A DNA stretch of 64,000 nucleotides from Anaerolineales bacterium (GCA_030583925.1 CP129482.1:3570001-3634000); one strand, 5' to 3'. Positions 42,821 through 51,554 are shown, counted from the stretch's first letter. Notes: a model not told the origin generated them from the sequence alone. Numbers and translations are program-made.

Positions 42821-43267
42821 TCAATCAATGCACCTGAGGCAATTGACCTTCAATTCTTTGATTCTTGCTTTGTATTTTTCTACCGCCGCTTCACCCGTGA
42901 CGAGATGACTGGATTCTGCTTTGAGATTCGTTGGTCGCACTTTGACGAGCCAGCCGATTCCGTACGGGTCTTTGTTCGTGATCAAAATATCGCGCGCAAA
43001 ACCCAATTCATTCGTCTCGACGATCTCGCACGAAAACGGAGCGGGGAAGGGTCCCACCCATTTGGCAGATTCAATTGTCGCCAGCGCCTTACCCTGCTCC
43101 ACCCGCTTCCCGACGTTCCGAAAACTGATCGCCGCAAACTTTCCACAACGGGTCTGGGCGACGTCGGTCATGCCGAGCGTGGCGAACTCGCCATCGAAAC
43201 GAATCCACACATCGCGTTCGATGTCGTAGGTCAGGTCTTCGGGGATATCGCAGGCGTAGTAAATCAT
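42821..43267 (-). CDS. GcvH/LbpA-like lipoyl-carrier protein 1
   Basis: 148 residues from the ATG at 43267. It has the GcvH hammerhead fold and the lipoylation site ESAKWVGPFPAPFSCEIVETN in which K69 would carry the lipoyl group. The tail ends NCLRCID, a CxxC (C143, C146) not found in ordinary glycine-cleavage H proteins. No glycine cleavage P gene is near. In sHdr loci such proteins (LbpA) are essential carriers for sulfur oxidation. Confidence 0.85.
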   Translation of the reverse strand: MIYYACDIPEDLTYDIERDVWIRFDGEFATLGMTDVAQTRCGKFAAISFRNVGKRVEQGKALATIESAKWVGPFPAPFSCEIVETNELGFARDILITNKDPYGIGWLVKVRPTNLKAESSHLVTGEAAVEKYKARIKELKVNCLRCID

Positions 43268-43343
43268 TGGAAAAATGAAGAATCTAGAATAGAGAATGCA
43301 GAATGCCTTGCCACGCAAAGAATAATTCTGCATTCTTCATTCA
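43268..43343. repeat. agaatgcagaat-type palindrome
   Basis: aagaatctagaatagagaatgcagaatgc against aattctgcattcttcattcattatt, filling the gap between carriers 1 and 2. Confidence 0.7.
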
Positions 43344-43781
43344 TTATTCAAAATTTAAGTTCTGTTCTTCCATAAACTTCTGATACGCCGCGACTGCCGC
43401 TTCACCTGTGAGCAGGGCAGCGCTTTCGCCAGCCCAATCAGTCGGCTTAACTTTGACAAACCAGCCTTCGCCGTACGGATCGGAATTGATCAGCGACGGC
43501 TTGGCTTTCATCGTCTCGTTCACTTCGACGATCTCGCCCGTGACAGGTGATGTCACAGGTCCCACCCACTTTCCACTTTCCAACGTCCCAGCGCTTTTTC
43601 CTTTTTGCACCGTACGTCCCACATCCTTCGGCGTGGCGTTGACAATGCCCTTCGCCAAATGCTGCGCCACATCGGTGATTCCAATTTTCACCGTGCCGTC
43701 ATCCTGCGGCAATGCCCAGGCGTGTTTCTCCACCCAATAGAAGCGGTCTTCAGGGATGTTGCATCCACGAACTGTTGCCAT
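43344..43781 (-). CDS. GcvH/LbpA-like lipoyl-carrier protein 2
   Basis: 145 residues with the H-protein fold and the lipoyl site ESGKWVGPVTSPVTGEIVEVN (K71). The N-terminus IPEDRFYWVEKHAWALPQ is close to that of known LbpA proteins. Unlike carriers 1 and 3 it has no C-terminal CxxC. gagga precedes the ATG. Confidence 0.88.
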   Translation of the reverse strand: MATVRGCNIPEDRFYWVEKHAWALPQDDGTVKIGITDVAQHLAKGIVNATPKDVGRTVQKGKSAGTLESGKWVGPVTSPVTGEIVEVNETMKAKPSLINSDPYGEGWFVKVKPTDWAGESAALLTGEAAVAAYQKFMEEQNLNFE

Positions 43782-43797
43782 GTTTATTCTCCTAGAT

Positions 43798-43848
43798 CCC
43801 TCACCCCTTCACCCCTCTCCCATTGGGAGAGGGGACGGGGGTGAGGGT
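43798..43848. repeat. GC-rich palindromic repeat
   Basis: ccctcaccccttcacccctctccca / tgggagaggggacgggggtgaggg. It supplies the last 13 codons (PSPPSPLPMGEG) of the zinc-finger-like gene. Same family as 3891, 15308 and 17142. Confidence 0.85.
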
Positions 43849-44120
43849 AAATTGTGCTCACCTTGCAGGTGATACAAAAGCAGATCAAAGACGACCAACC
43901 GAATCTCGTGTTCATATTCTGACACAAAACTCGGGTCGCGGCGCGCTTTCTTCGTGACCTGTTCATAACTCGCGCCGCAGACGGGACAGGTCACGATGAA
44001 AAATGTATGCCCAGTAAACTCGTCAACCCGTGTTCCCAACGTATCCGCATGACTCTCTGCCAGATGGTTGTGGACTTCGGAACGCTTGCCGCTAAACTCG
44101 CAATAGGGACATCTGAACAT
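43809..44120 (-). CDS. Small zinc-finger-like protein in the sulfur locus
   Basis: 103 residues. MFRCPYCEFSGKRSEVHNHLAESH forms a C2H2-type finger and TCPVCGASYEQVTKK adds a CxxC; the region after it is helical (EYEHEIRLVVFDLLLYHLQGEH). No known family was recognised. The final residues PSPPSPLPMGEG are translated repeat. It lies between the membrane HdrD-like gene and lipoyl-carrier 2 and may be a regulator or assembly factor, but nothing shows this directly. Confidence 0.6.
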   Translation of the reverse strand: MFRCPYCEFSGKRSEVHNHLAESHADTLGTRVDEFTGHTFFIVTCPVCGASYEQVTKKARRDPSFVSEYEHEIRLVVFDLLLYHLQGEHNLPSPPSPLPMGEG

Positions 44121-44170
44121 GTTTGATATTCGTTATTCGAATATTCGATGTTCGATTATCGAATATCGCT
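44121..44170. repeat. AT-rich gatattcga palindromes
   Basis: gatattcgttattcgaatattcgatg...cgattatcgaatatcg, the same family as 39709 and 46274. Confidence 0.7.
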
Positions 44171-46261
44171 TCATGCTGGACTTGGGGTGGATTCAGCCAC
44201 TACTGACTCTTCCACACCGACCGCCTCCGCCACCAACTGAATGATGTCGCGGACTTCGATCCTGCCTTCGCTGCCTGTGGTCTTGACCGCGTCGGAGTAC
44301 ATGATCATGTCCTTGGGGCAGGTGACGATGAAGAGTTGAGTCTTCGTATTTGCGCTTTCGCCGAAGGTCGTCAACGCTTCTTTGATTCGGTTCTCGGCGG
44401 GACGTTCGCCAGGCGCGACCTTGCCCATCCAGATCTGACCGCCGCCCGCGCCGCAGCAGAACGAGTTCTCGCAATTGCGCGGCATTTCGACGAATTCCAC
44501 GCCGAGCAGTTCGAGCAATTTGCGTGGCGCGGTGAATCCGCCGTTGTAGCGTCCGAGATAGCACGGATCGTGGAAGGTGACTTTGTAATTCGTCAACTTG
44601 TTCTTGATCGTGAGTTTGCCTTCTTCAATTAACTTGAGCAGGGTCACGGTGTAATGCTTCACTTCAAACTTCCCGCCGAATTGCGGATACTCGTTCTTGA
44701 GCGTGTTGAACGAGTGCGGATCGGTCGTCACGATCTGTTTGAACTGCGCCTTGCCGAAGGCTTCCATGTTCTGCTCGACGAGTTGCTCGAACAGACCTTC
44801 CTCCCCCACGCGACGCACGTCGTTGCCCGCGTTGGATTCGTTTTGGTACATGATCCCAAAATCGAGACCAGCCTGATTGAAAATCCGCGCGACCATTTTG
44901 GTGTTCGGGATGACGCGTTCGTCGAACGACGCGGTATCGCCCACAAACCAGAGATGCTCGACGGGTTCTTCGATCGCGTTCTTGACGGGGAATTCCATCT
45001 CCTTCGCCCAGCGTCCGCGCAGACGTTTGCCTTTGCTCATCCAGTTGCCGTTGGCGGCGAGAGACTGCAACGCGTTCTGCACGCCGCTGTCGAGTTCATA
45101 TCCGTCAATCAACATGCGGCGGCGGATGTCCACGATGTCTGCCATCGGTTCGTTACCGACGGGACACACGCGGACGCAGGCGTAACAGGTTGTGCAAGAC
45201 CAAACCGCCTCAGGGGAGATCACGCTCTCCGTAAGCGGAATCAGCAATCGGTCGGGGTGAGAACCGAAGGTCGCTTCCTTGAGAAGATAACGCTTGTTCA
45301 CTTCCAACGCCGAAGGGGAGAGCGGTCGCTGATAAAAGTTCGCGGGGCAGACATCCTGACAGCGATTGCATTGCACGCAGGCGTAGGCGTCCATCACGCG
45401 CGTCCAGGCGAGATCGTAAATGACCTTCGCACCAGGATCATATTTTTGACCTTCGATCATCTTCAACGGAATCGCGGGGTCGAGTTGACCGCGCGGATTC
45501 TGTTTCGACAAACCGAGATTGACAGGCGACATGAAAAAGTGCGTGTGCTTGCTGCGCGAAAGATAAGGGATGATGAACATCACCCAGCCGAGACTGACCC
45601 ACCACGCAACATGCACGCCCGTTTCAGACGCTCCGAAAATGGAATTGAGAAAACTTGCGAACGGCATGAATGGATCGGCGCCTTCGGTGAGACGGAACGA
45701 TTGACTGAGAACGTGCGCGATAACGTGCATGACGACGAACACGTCCACGATGAGCGAATCCCGCGCCTGCCCGCCCGCCTTGACCTTTGGATTCAGCAAA
45801 ATATTTTCGCGGTAATCAAGCGCCTTGTCTTTGACGATGAAGCGGCGCACAAAGAAGACCGTGATGGCGATGAGCAGGAATACGCTCATCACGTCGGCGA
45901 TGAGATTGAAGGCATTGATGAGTCCCGTCGGCGCGTTGGGCAGATGTTTGCCGCCGTAAACCAGATCGAAGCCAGGGACGAGTCCTTCCAGCGCGTCGAA
46001 GAGATTGACGAACGCGTAGGTGATGAGACCGAAGAACAATCCCATGTGGATCGCGCTCAATCCTTTGCGCGCTTTGAAAATCGTGCGCTGAAACAGAACG
46101 GTAATCGCCGCCTTGACCAGACTCGCAGGGACGTTCTTCAATTCAGGCGCGGGTCGTCCCTTGCGAATCGAAGCGATGACGACGTTGAATCCGTGAAATG
46201 TGAGTCCCGCCGAAGTCAACGCGAGAACGATGAAGATGATTTTTTCAACTGGCGTGAGCAA
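44171..46261 (-). CDS. Membrane-bound HdrD-like FeS oxidoreductase (ETF:quinone type)
   Basis: 696 residues from the TTG at 46261, which has ggagg 5 nt upstream. The N-terminal 270 residues form about five membrane helices of the NarI type with candidate haem histidines. Two [4Fe-4S] motifs follow (CVQCNRCQDVCP, CTTCYACVRVCP), then a CCG domain (HDPCYLGRYNG, FCCGAGGGQ, TCPKDM). Proteins with this layout next to etfAB pass electrons from ETF to menaquinone. It is directly downstream of etfA, so it probably links the sHdr enzyme to the quinone pool. Confidence 0.85.
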   Translation of the reverse strand: MLTPVEKIIFIVLALTSAGLTFHGFNVVIASIRKGRPAPELKNVPASLVKAAITVLFQRTIFKARKGLSAIHMGLFFGLITYAFVNLFDALEGLVPGFDLVYGGKHLPNAPTGLINAFNLIADVMSVFLLIAITVFFVRRFIVKDKALDYRENILLNPKVKAGGQARDSLIVDVFVVMHVIAHVLSQSFRLTEGADPFMPFASFLNSIFGASETGVHVAWWVSLGWVMFIIPYLSRSKHTHFFMSPVNLGLSKQNPRGQLDPAIPLKMIEGQKYDPGAKVIYDLAWTRVMDAYACVQCNRCQDVCPANFYQRPLSPSALEVNKRYLLKEATFGSHPDRLLIPLTESVISPEAVWSCTTCYACVRVCPVGNEPMADIVDIRRRMLIDGYELDSGVQNALQSLAANGNWMSKGKRLRGRWAKEMEFPVKNAIEEPVEHLWFVGDTASFDERVIPNTKMVARIFNQAGLDFGIMYQNESNAGNDVRRVGEEGLFEQLVEQNMEAFGKAQFKQIVTTDPHSFNTLKNEYPQFGGKFEVKHYTVTLLKLIEEGKLTIKNKLTNYKVTFHDPCYLGRYNGGFTAPRKLLELLGVEFVEMPRNCENSFCCGAGGGQIWMGKVAPGERPAENRIKEALTTFGESANTKTQLFIVTCPKDMIMYSDAVKTTGSEGRIEVRDIIQLVAEAVGVEESVVAESTPSPA

Positions 46262-46273
46262 GGCGCCCTCCAA

Positions 46274-46347
46274 AAAACGATATTCGATATTGGTTAATCG
46301 AAAAACGAATATCGAATATCGAGCATCGAATATTGAGCATCGAAGAT
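46274..46347. repeat. AT-rich gatattcga palindromes
   Basis: gatattcgatattggttaatcg ... cgaatatcgagcatcgaatattgagcatcg between etfA and the HdrD-like gene. Confidence 0.7.
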
Positions 46348-47286
46348 TTACAACAACTCCAACATCGCCTCAGCAACTTCAAACAAATCGTTCGTCGCGC
46401 CGTAATGCGCCACGTTGAAGATCGGCGCTTTCTTATCGGTGTTGACCGCGATGATCAATTCGGCGTCCTTCATGCCTTCGAGATGTTCGGGCGCGCCAGA
46501 GATCCCGAGCATGAGATACAACTTCGGCTTGACCTTGAGTCCCGACTTGCCGACCTGCCTTGTGCGCGGCAGCCAGCCCGCGTCCACGACGGGACGCGAA
46601 GCGGAGACGACTGCCCCAAGTTTTCCCGCCAACTCTTCCGCCAACTCCACGTTCTCCTGCCCGCCGATGCCGCGTCCGATCGAAACCAACTTCGCCTGCG
46701 CGGTGATGTCCACGTCGCCGCCAGCGGGTTTGATCGCTTCGACAAATTTCACTTTCAACGAACCCGCGTCGATCGGCGAAGCCATCGTTGTCGCCGCCGT
46801 CGAGCCTTGTCCCGCCTCCGCAGGAAACGAACCCGCCAGGCACGCGGCAATCGCCATGCCGCCTTCGGGCGCAACGTCCGCGATCAACTTGCCGCCGTAC
46901 GCCTGGCAACTCATCGTCATATCCGCGCCGATGTCCCTCACTGCCGTCGCGCACGGAACGCCCATCCGCGCCGAAAGCCACGCGGCGATGTCCATGCCCG
47001 CCGCCGTCCAGCCGAACATGACCAGGCGCGGAGATTTTTCTTTGACCAGCGCCTCAACGATTTTTCCATACGCTTCGGGATTGAACGGACTCAGCGCCGC
47101 GTCCTCAATGTGGATCGTGGAATCGGACGCGAATACATTCGCCGCGACTCCGCTTCCGACCACGATTGCAACTGCCTGCCCGCCCCAAGCCGACGCCAAC
47201 TCTTTGGCTTTTCCAACCATCTCAAACGACACATCCGAAAATTTTCCATCCATGTGTTCGGTGATTACAAAGACATCGTTGCTCAT
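46348..47286 (-). CDS. etfA: Electron transfer flavoprotein alpha subunit
   Basis: 312 residues from the ATG at 47286 (ggaga 7 nt upstream). N-terminal NDVFVITEHMDGKFSDVSFEMVGKAKEL and the C-terminal FAD domain with SRPVVDAGWLPRTRQVGKSG, LYLMLGISGAPEHLEGMKDAELIIAVNTDKKAPIF. With EtfB it carries two electrons, here most likely between the Hdr-like complex and the membrane HdrD-like enzyme. Confidence 0.96.
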   Translation of the reverse strand: MSNDVFVITEHMDGKFSDVSFEMVGKAKELASAWGGQAVAIVVGSGVAANVFASDSTIHIEDAALSPFNPEAYGKIVEALVKEKSPRLVMFGWTAAGMDIAAWLSARMGVPCATAVRDIGADMTMSCQAYGGKLIADVAPEGGMAIAACLAGSFPAEAGQGSTAATTMASPIDAGSLKVKFVEAIKPAGGDVDITAQAKLVSIGRGIGGQENVELAEELAGKLGAVVSASRPVVDAGWLPRTRQVGKSGLKVKPKLYLMLGISGAPEHLEGMKDAELIIAVNTDKKAPIFNVAHYGATNDLFEVAEAMLELL

Positions 47287-47294
47287 GTGAGTAT

Positions 47295-47375
47295 CTCCAA
47301 TTTTTGTCCGCAGATTTCGCAGATTACGCTGATTTTTAATTTTCAATCTGTGAAATCTGCATAATCTGTGGATGG
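47295..47375. repeat. cgcagatttcgcagatt-type palindrome
   Basis: gtccgcagatttcgcagattacgctg against caatctgtgaaatctgcataatctgtgga, between etfB and etfA. Confidence 0.8.
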
Positions 47376-47379
47376 CTCT

Positions 47380-48135
47380 TTAGATGAGCCCCTTGCTCTT
47401 CAACAACTCCACGATCTTCGCCGCGACTTCCTTCGACGAACCCTCGATCATCTCCGCGTGCCCCGTCATCGCTGGCGGGGACATTTTCTTCATCACGATT
47501 CCCGCGCTGGCGTCGCCCGTCGGCGCGAGTTTCTCGATCACCGCAGTCTGCGCGACCTGCCTCACCTTGCTCACGGGCGCGTAGCGCGGCGGCTTGGACG
47601 AAGCCTGCACGCCGACCACCAGCGGAAGCGCGGCTTCGTACTTCGCGCCGACCCCGCCCGCAAACTCCTTGTTGACCGTCGCCGTCCCGCCGTTCACCTC
47701 CACAGAACCGACCCCGCCGATGTAGGGCATATCCAAATACGCCGCGAGTATCGGACCGATCTGTCCGTCAATATCGTTCGCCGCCTGCACGCCCGCGAAG
47801 ATCAGGTCGGGCGCGAGTCCCTTGATCGCCTCCGAGAGCCACTTCGCCTGCTGATGCGAATCCGCGGCGGGATCGTCGGCGGCGATCTTGATCGCTTTGT
47901 CCGCGCCCATTGCCAGCGCGAGATGAAGCGAGCCGTCCAGTTCCCCGATCAAGTCCACGCCGATCACGGTCACTGTCGCGCCGACGGCTTCCTTGATCAA
48001 TACCGCCTGCTCGATGGACTGAACGTCAAACCAATTCAGCGCGAAATCCACCGAATCGAAATCCACGTTAGCGCCCTTCACGGGCAGGTCATCGGCAATG
48101 CTGGGAAGGTGTTTGATTGCGACTACGATGTTCAT
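47380..48135 (-). CDS. etfB: Electron transfer flavoprotein beta subunit
   Basis: 251 residues: MNIVVAIKHLP at the start, DLIFAGVQAANDIDGQIGPILAAYLDMPYIGGVG and a conserved C-terminal lobe. aggaga precedes the ATG. It is the partner of EtfA; the two lie between hdrB3 and the membrane HdrD-like gene. Confidence 0.96.
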   Translation of the reverse strand: MNIVVAIKHLPSIADDLPVKGANVDFDSVDFALNWFDVQSIEQAVLIKEAVGATVTVIGVDLIGELDGSLHLALAMGADKAIKIAADDPAADSHQQAKWLSEAIKGLAPDLIFAGVQAANDIDGQIGPILAAYLDMPYIGGVGSVEVNGGTATVNKEFAGGVGAKYEAALPLVVGVQASSKPPRYAPVSKVRQVAQTAVIEKLAPTGDASAGIVMKKMSPPAMTGHAEMIEGSSKEVAAKIVELLKSKGLI

Positions 48136-48149
48136 TCAGTTCTCCTGTG

Positions 48150-48262
48150 TTTCGGTTTCAGGTGTCAAGTTTCAGGTGTCAAGTGTCAGGTGCCAAGTGT
48201 CAGGTTCCAAGTTGGAGGTTGCAGGTTACAAGTTACAGGTTACAACCTTCAACCTGTAACTT
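48150..48262. repeat. Simple-sequence caggtgtcaagtttcaggt repeat
   Basis: Tandem-like strings caggtgtcaagtttcaggtg, then ggttgcaggttacaagttac, then caaccttcaacctgtaac, which can fold back on themselves. The same string occurs inside the molybdoenzyme gene at 38648. Confidence 0.75.
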
Positions 48263-48271
48263 TCAAACCAA

Positions 48272-49552
48272 TTACTGCTCGCCTCTCATTGACCTATCCA
48301 ACAACTCCAAAATATCCAACACATCCACATGCTCATTGCCCGTGGACTTGACCGCGTCGGCGAAGCGCGAGACTTCGAAGGGACAAGCCACTGCCAGCAC
48401 GTCCGCGCCCGTGGACGCGGCTTCCATCGCGCGTTTTTCGGAGAGACGCATGGTGGTGTGTTTGGCGGTAAACGAGTCCATCCACATGCCGCCGCCGCCA
48501 CCGCCGCAGCAATAACCGTTCTCGCGGTTGCGTCCCATCTCCACCAGTTCCACGCCAGGGATGGCTTGCAGAAGTTGACGCGGGGCTTCGTATTCGCCGT
48601 TGTGCCGTCCGAGATAGCACGGATCGTGATAGGTGATCTTCTTGTTGACGGGGTGTTTCAGCATCGGCTTGAGTTGGTCGAGATAACGCGCCAGAAAAGT
48701 GGAATAGTGAACGACGGGGCGATTGAATCCATATTTGGGATACACATTTTTGAAGGCGTTCAACTCATGCGGACCCGTCACGACCAGTTCGTCCCATTCA
48801 TATTTATTGAAGGTCTCGATGTTGTACTCGGTCATCATTTCGAACAGACCTTTCTCGCCAGCCAGCCGCTGGGAGTCGGCGTCGTCCTTCTCTTCCTTGC
48901 CGAGAATCGCAAAGTCAATGCCGAGCGCGTGGAAGATGCGCGCCGCCGCCGACGCCGCGTCGATGCCGCGCGGATGGTACGACGGATACGAGCCGACATA
49001 CCAAAGCATGTTGACTTTGCGTCCCAAATCCTTGACGATCGGGACTGGAACCCCAGCGTTTTGAATCCACGCGTCGCGTTTGCGCTGAGGCTGTCCCAGC
49101 GGATTGCCGCTCTTGGCGGTATTTTCAAACGCCTGCTGTAATTCGGGCGGGACAAACTTGCCGTCCAAAATCGCCTGCTCGCGCGCGGCGGGCATGATCT
49201 TGACCATGTTCACTTCTTTGGGACAAACCCGCAGACAGTTGGCGCAGGTGGTGCAGAGCCACAGTTCGGGCGCTTCGGTCAAGTCCATGCCTGTTTGGGC
49301 GTAGCGATACAACTTGCGCGGACCGTAATTCCCGACCACATCCACAGGGCAGACGGCGACGCACTTGGCGCACTGATAACAATACGCAAACGATTCCGCA
49401 TTCGGGATGGACGCGATCTTCTCGATCAATTCGGGCGTGTATTCGGTGATGACCCGCTGTTCGAACATGCGGTTCCAGTGACCCGACACATCCACGCCGT
49501 CCACGATGACGTTTTCTTTTTCCACATACTTCGCTTTGATTGGACCAGCCAT
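48272..49552 (-). CDS. Heterodisulfide-reductase-like subunit, HdrC-HdrB fusion (sHdrB3-type)
   Basis: 426 residues. The N-terminus holds two [4Fe-4S] motifs (C58-C68 CYQCAKCVAVCP and C100-C110 CTTCANCLRVCP). The C-terminal part carries one good CCG motif (YHDPCYLGRHNG, YCCGGGGGG, VACPFEV) and a weaker first one. This is the HdrC plus HdrB arrangement called B3 in ETF-containing sHdr loci. The CCG site is expected to bind a noncubane [4Fe-4S] cluster at the substrate disulfide. gaga precedes the ATG. Confidence 0.85.
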   Translation of the reverse strand: MAGPIKAKYVEKENVIVDGVDVSGHWNRMFEQRVITEYTPELIEKIASIPNAESFAYCYQCAKCVAVCPVDVVGNYGPRKLYRYAQTGMDLTEAPELWLCTTCANCLRVCPKEVNMVKIMPAAREQAILDGKFVPPELQQAFENTAKSGNPLGQPQRKRDAWIQNAGVPVPIVKDLGRKVNMLWYVGSYPSYHPRGIDAASAAARIFHALGIDFAILGKEEKDDADSQRLAGEKGLFEMMTEYNIETFNKYEWDELVVTGPHELNAFKNVYPKYGFNRPVVHYSTFLARYLDQLKPMLKHPVNKKITYHDPCYLGRHNGEYEAPRQLLQAIPGVELVEMGRNRENGYCCGGGGGGMWMDSFTAKHTTMRLSEKRAMEAASTGADVLAVACPFEVSRFADAVKSTGNEHVDVLDILELLDRSMRGEQ

Positions 49553-49555
49553 AAA

Positions 49556-49735
49556 TTATGGTCTCCTGTTCGATTTCAACTCGATGGTCGAGTAGGCGGC
49601 GGGACTCAACTTGTCTTTGCAAAGCCGCTCCACTTCCGCCGCCGTATCGAGACCATCACAAACGAGCAATACTCTTGTTATCTGATGGTCTCGATACGGG
49701 CTTCGCCCTACTCGACCATCGGCGTATCTTCTTTT
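49556..49735. repeat. ggtctcgatacgggcttcgccctactcgacc repeat pair
   Basis: Two copies of a tcgatggtcgagtag / tctcgatacgggcttcg-type palindrome around an AT-rich core. It also supplies the last codons and stop (GTCGAGTAG) of the gene at 49708. Confidence 0.8.
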
Positions 49736-50502
49736 ATCTTCTTCAATCCAAGCAACCTCCGCGCCATATTCGGCAAGGCAGGCAACAGATTGTTGAACTC
49801 GCGGCTTAAGCGCCAACTGGTCGTGCCATACAGATACACGTTATAAGCGCAAGCCAGAAAAGCGGAATTCGCAAACGGCGCGCGGTTCTCGTCGCCGATC
49901 AACTCATCCGTCCACAAGCCTGTGCCTTCGCCGAATTTCACGCTCATGGCAGTGACCATGCCGACGCGGGCGTAGCCATCTGCCAGATTATCCGCCAACA
50001 GGTTATGGGTACTGCCCGCCAGCAAAGGCAGGATTCCCGTCCCTGTGGTGGGATCCCACAGCCAGCGAGTCCACAGCCAGTGTTGGGATGGCGAGATGTT
50101 GTGTAAAAGTCCAGTCGCAAGTTCTAAAGCAAGTCTTGTGTCGAGCGCGTTCAACTTTTCGACGAAGGCAGCGACTCTCACGGGAGTCGGCGCGCCGCCT
50201 TTTAGCAATTGGTCAAAGATGGCGAAGTCGCTTTGCGAAAAATAATTGGTAATTGTGCGCGCGTTCGCTTTCGTGTGCGTGACCGCGGATGCAACGTCAG
50301 CGAAGGAGGAGGCTAACGAAGCAGAATCAAATTGAAGTCCAAGAAAGAGGCGGGCGTGGCGTTCCGCCAATTCATCCGCAATCGCGATCACATCTTCAGG
50401 CGCGACTTGTCCCAGCGCTTCCTGCAAACTCGTTTGCAGTTCGGGATCGTCAGGTCCCGTCTTTTGCTTGATGATGTGACTCTGCCGCTGAGGAAGTGTC
50501 AT
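49708..50502 (-). CDS. Conserved hypothetical protein at the sHdrH position
   Basis: 264 residues, no cysteine cluster or membrane segment. Helical N-terminal part (EALGQVAPEDVIAIADELAERHARL) followed by HWLWTRWLWDPTTGTGILPLLAG and DNLADGYARVGMVTAMSVKFGEGTGLWTDELIG. It starts inside the end of hdrA (ATGA overlap) and precedes hdrB3. A protein of unknown function sits at exactly this place in described sHdr operons. The C-terminal MVE and stop are encoded by a repeat. Confidence 0.7.
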   Translation of the reverse strand: MTLPQRQSHIIKQKTGPDDPELQTSLQEALGQVAPEDVIAIADELAERHARLFLGLQFDSASLASSFADVASAVTHTKANARTITNYFSQSDFAIFDQLLKGGAPTPVRVAAFVEKLNALDTRLALELATGLLHNISPSQHWLWTRWLWDPTTGTGILPLLAGSTHNLLADNLADGYARVGMVTAMSVKFGEGTGLWTDELIGDENRAPFANSAFLACAYNVYLYGTTSWRLSREFNNLLPALPNMARRLLGLKKIKEDTPMVE

Positions 50503-51554
50503 GCCATCACTTTTTGAACCGTTGCCATCGCGCGCGCCGCCGCCAATCCTGCCGACGAAATCGAATCGTTCAAATCTGCAGGACCTGCCGCCGCGCCCGC
50601 GACGAACACGCCTTCCTTCGACGTCGCGACCACGTCAAGTCCGCCTGCGCCGCCCGCTTCGATGAAGCCATATTTGTTTTGTTGCACGCCGAGCAGTTGC
50701 GCGATGGCGCGCGTGCCAGCGCTCGGCTCCATGCCGATCGAAAGCACGACCATATCCATCGTCACTTCCATCGGGCGGCTCATCGTCGTATCTTCGCCGC
50801 GAATCAAAAGTTGATCGCCCTTCTTCAACACTTCGCTGATCACGCCTTTCACATAATTGACCTTGTATTTTTCCTGCGCGGGCCAATAGATTTCATTTTC
50901 CCAATAACCGTACATGCGCATGTCAATATAAAAGATCATCACCTTGCTGTCGGGCAGTTGCTCGCGCAACTCGATCGCCTGCTTGCTGGCGATGCCGCAA
51001 CAAACTTTCGAGCAATATTCGTTGCCGATCTGCCTGTCGCGCGAACCGACGCATTGAATGAACGCGATCTTCTTCGGCGCTTCGCCGTTCGACGGGCGCA
51101 CCACGTTGTGTTCCTTCAACATTTTTTCCAGATCGGTCAGCGTGACGACATCGGGAAAAGAATAGTAGTTGTAATATTGCGTGGCGCGACCTGGATCGAA
51201 ATGCTGGAAGCCCGTGGCGATAATGACCGATCCCACGTGGAGGGATTCGGCGACGCCGCCCGCTTCGATCTCGACGTTGAAACTGCCAGCGCTCCCAGAC
51301 ATTCCCTTCACTTCGGCTTGATACTTCACTTGCACGTTGGAGTGACTCGTGACCGACGCGGCGAGTTCCGCCATCGCCTCCGACGCGTCGCGCCAGTGAT
51401 GAGTCAACTTGGCGTAACTCTCGCGGTCGGGCGTCCCGCCGAGCCGTTCGCGCTTTTCGATGAGAATCGCTTCCCCGCCGAGATCAGCGACACACCGCGC
51501 GGCTTCCAATCCCGCAGGTCCCCCGCCGATGACTAATACTTTGTTGGATGACAT
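50499..51554 (-). CDS. HdrA-like FAD protein (sHdrA)
   Basis: 351 residues. FAD motif VLVIGGGPAGLEAARCVADLG at residues 6-26, EKRERLGGTPDR, the FeS cysteines CVGSRDRQIGNEYC and SKVCC, and a closing AGAAAGPADLNDSISSAGLAAARA flavin motif. It lacks the long ferredoxin extensions of methanogen HdrA, as sHdrA does. It is the electron-distributing flavoprotein of the complex. ggagga precedes the ATG. Confidence 0.87.
   Translation of the reverse strand: MSSNKVLVIGGGPAGLEAARCVADLGGEAILIEKRERLGGTPDRESYAKLTHHWRDASEAMAELAASVTSHSNVQVKYQAEVKGMSGSAGSFNVEIEAGGVAESLHVGSVIIATGFQHFDPGRATQYYNYYSFPDVVTLTDLEKMLKEHNVVRPSNGEAPKKIAFIQCVGSRDRQIGNEYCSKVCCGIASKQAIELREQLPDSKVMIFYIDMRMYGYWENEIYWPAQEKYKVNYVKGVISEVLKKGDQLLIRGEDTTMSRPMEVTMDMVVLSIGMEPSAGTRAIAQLLGVQQNKYGFIEAGGAGGLDVVATSKEGVFVAGAAAGPADLNDSISSAGLAAARAMATVQKVMA

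Noticed and set aside
43344..43781. Reading the GcvH-like proteins as part of a glycine cleavage system
   Set aside because: No GcvP is present and the GcvT-like gene is 22 kb away in another context. Three carriers embedded with hdr, tusA and dsrE genes fit LbpA better.
44654..46297. 547-codon plus-strand open frame
   Set aside because: Antisense to the membrane HdrD-like gene; composition typical of a shadow and no motif.
48150..48262. CRISPR-like array
   Set aside because: The near-repeating words are about 7-10 nt with no unique spacers of constant length; it is a simple-sequence palindrome.
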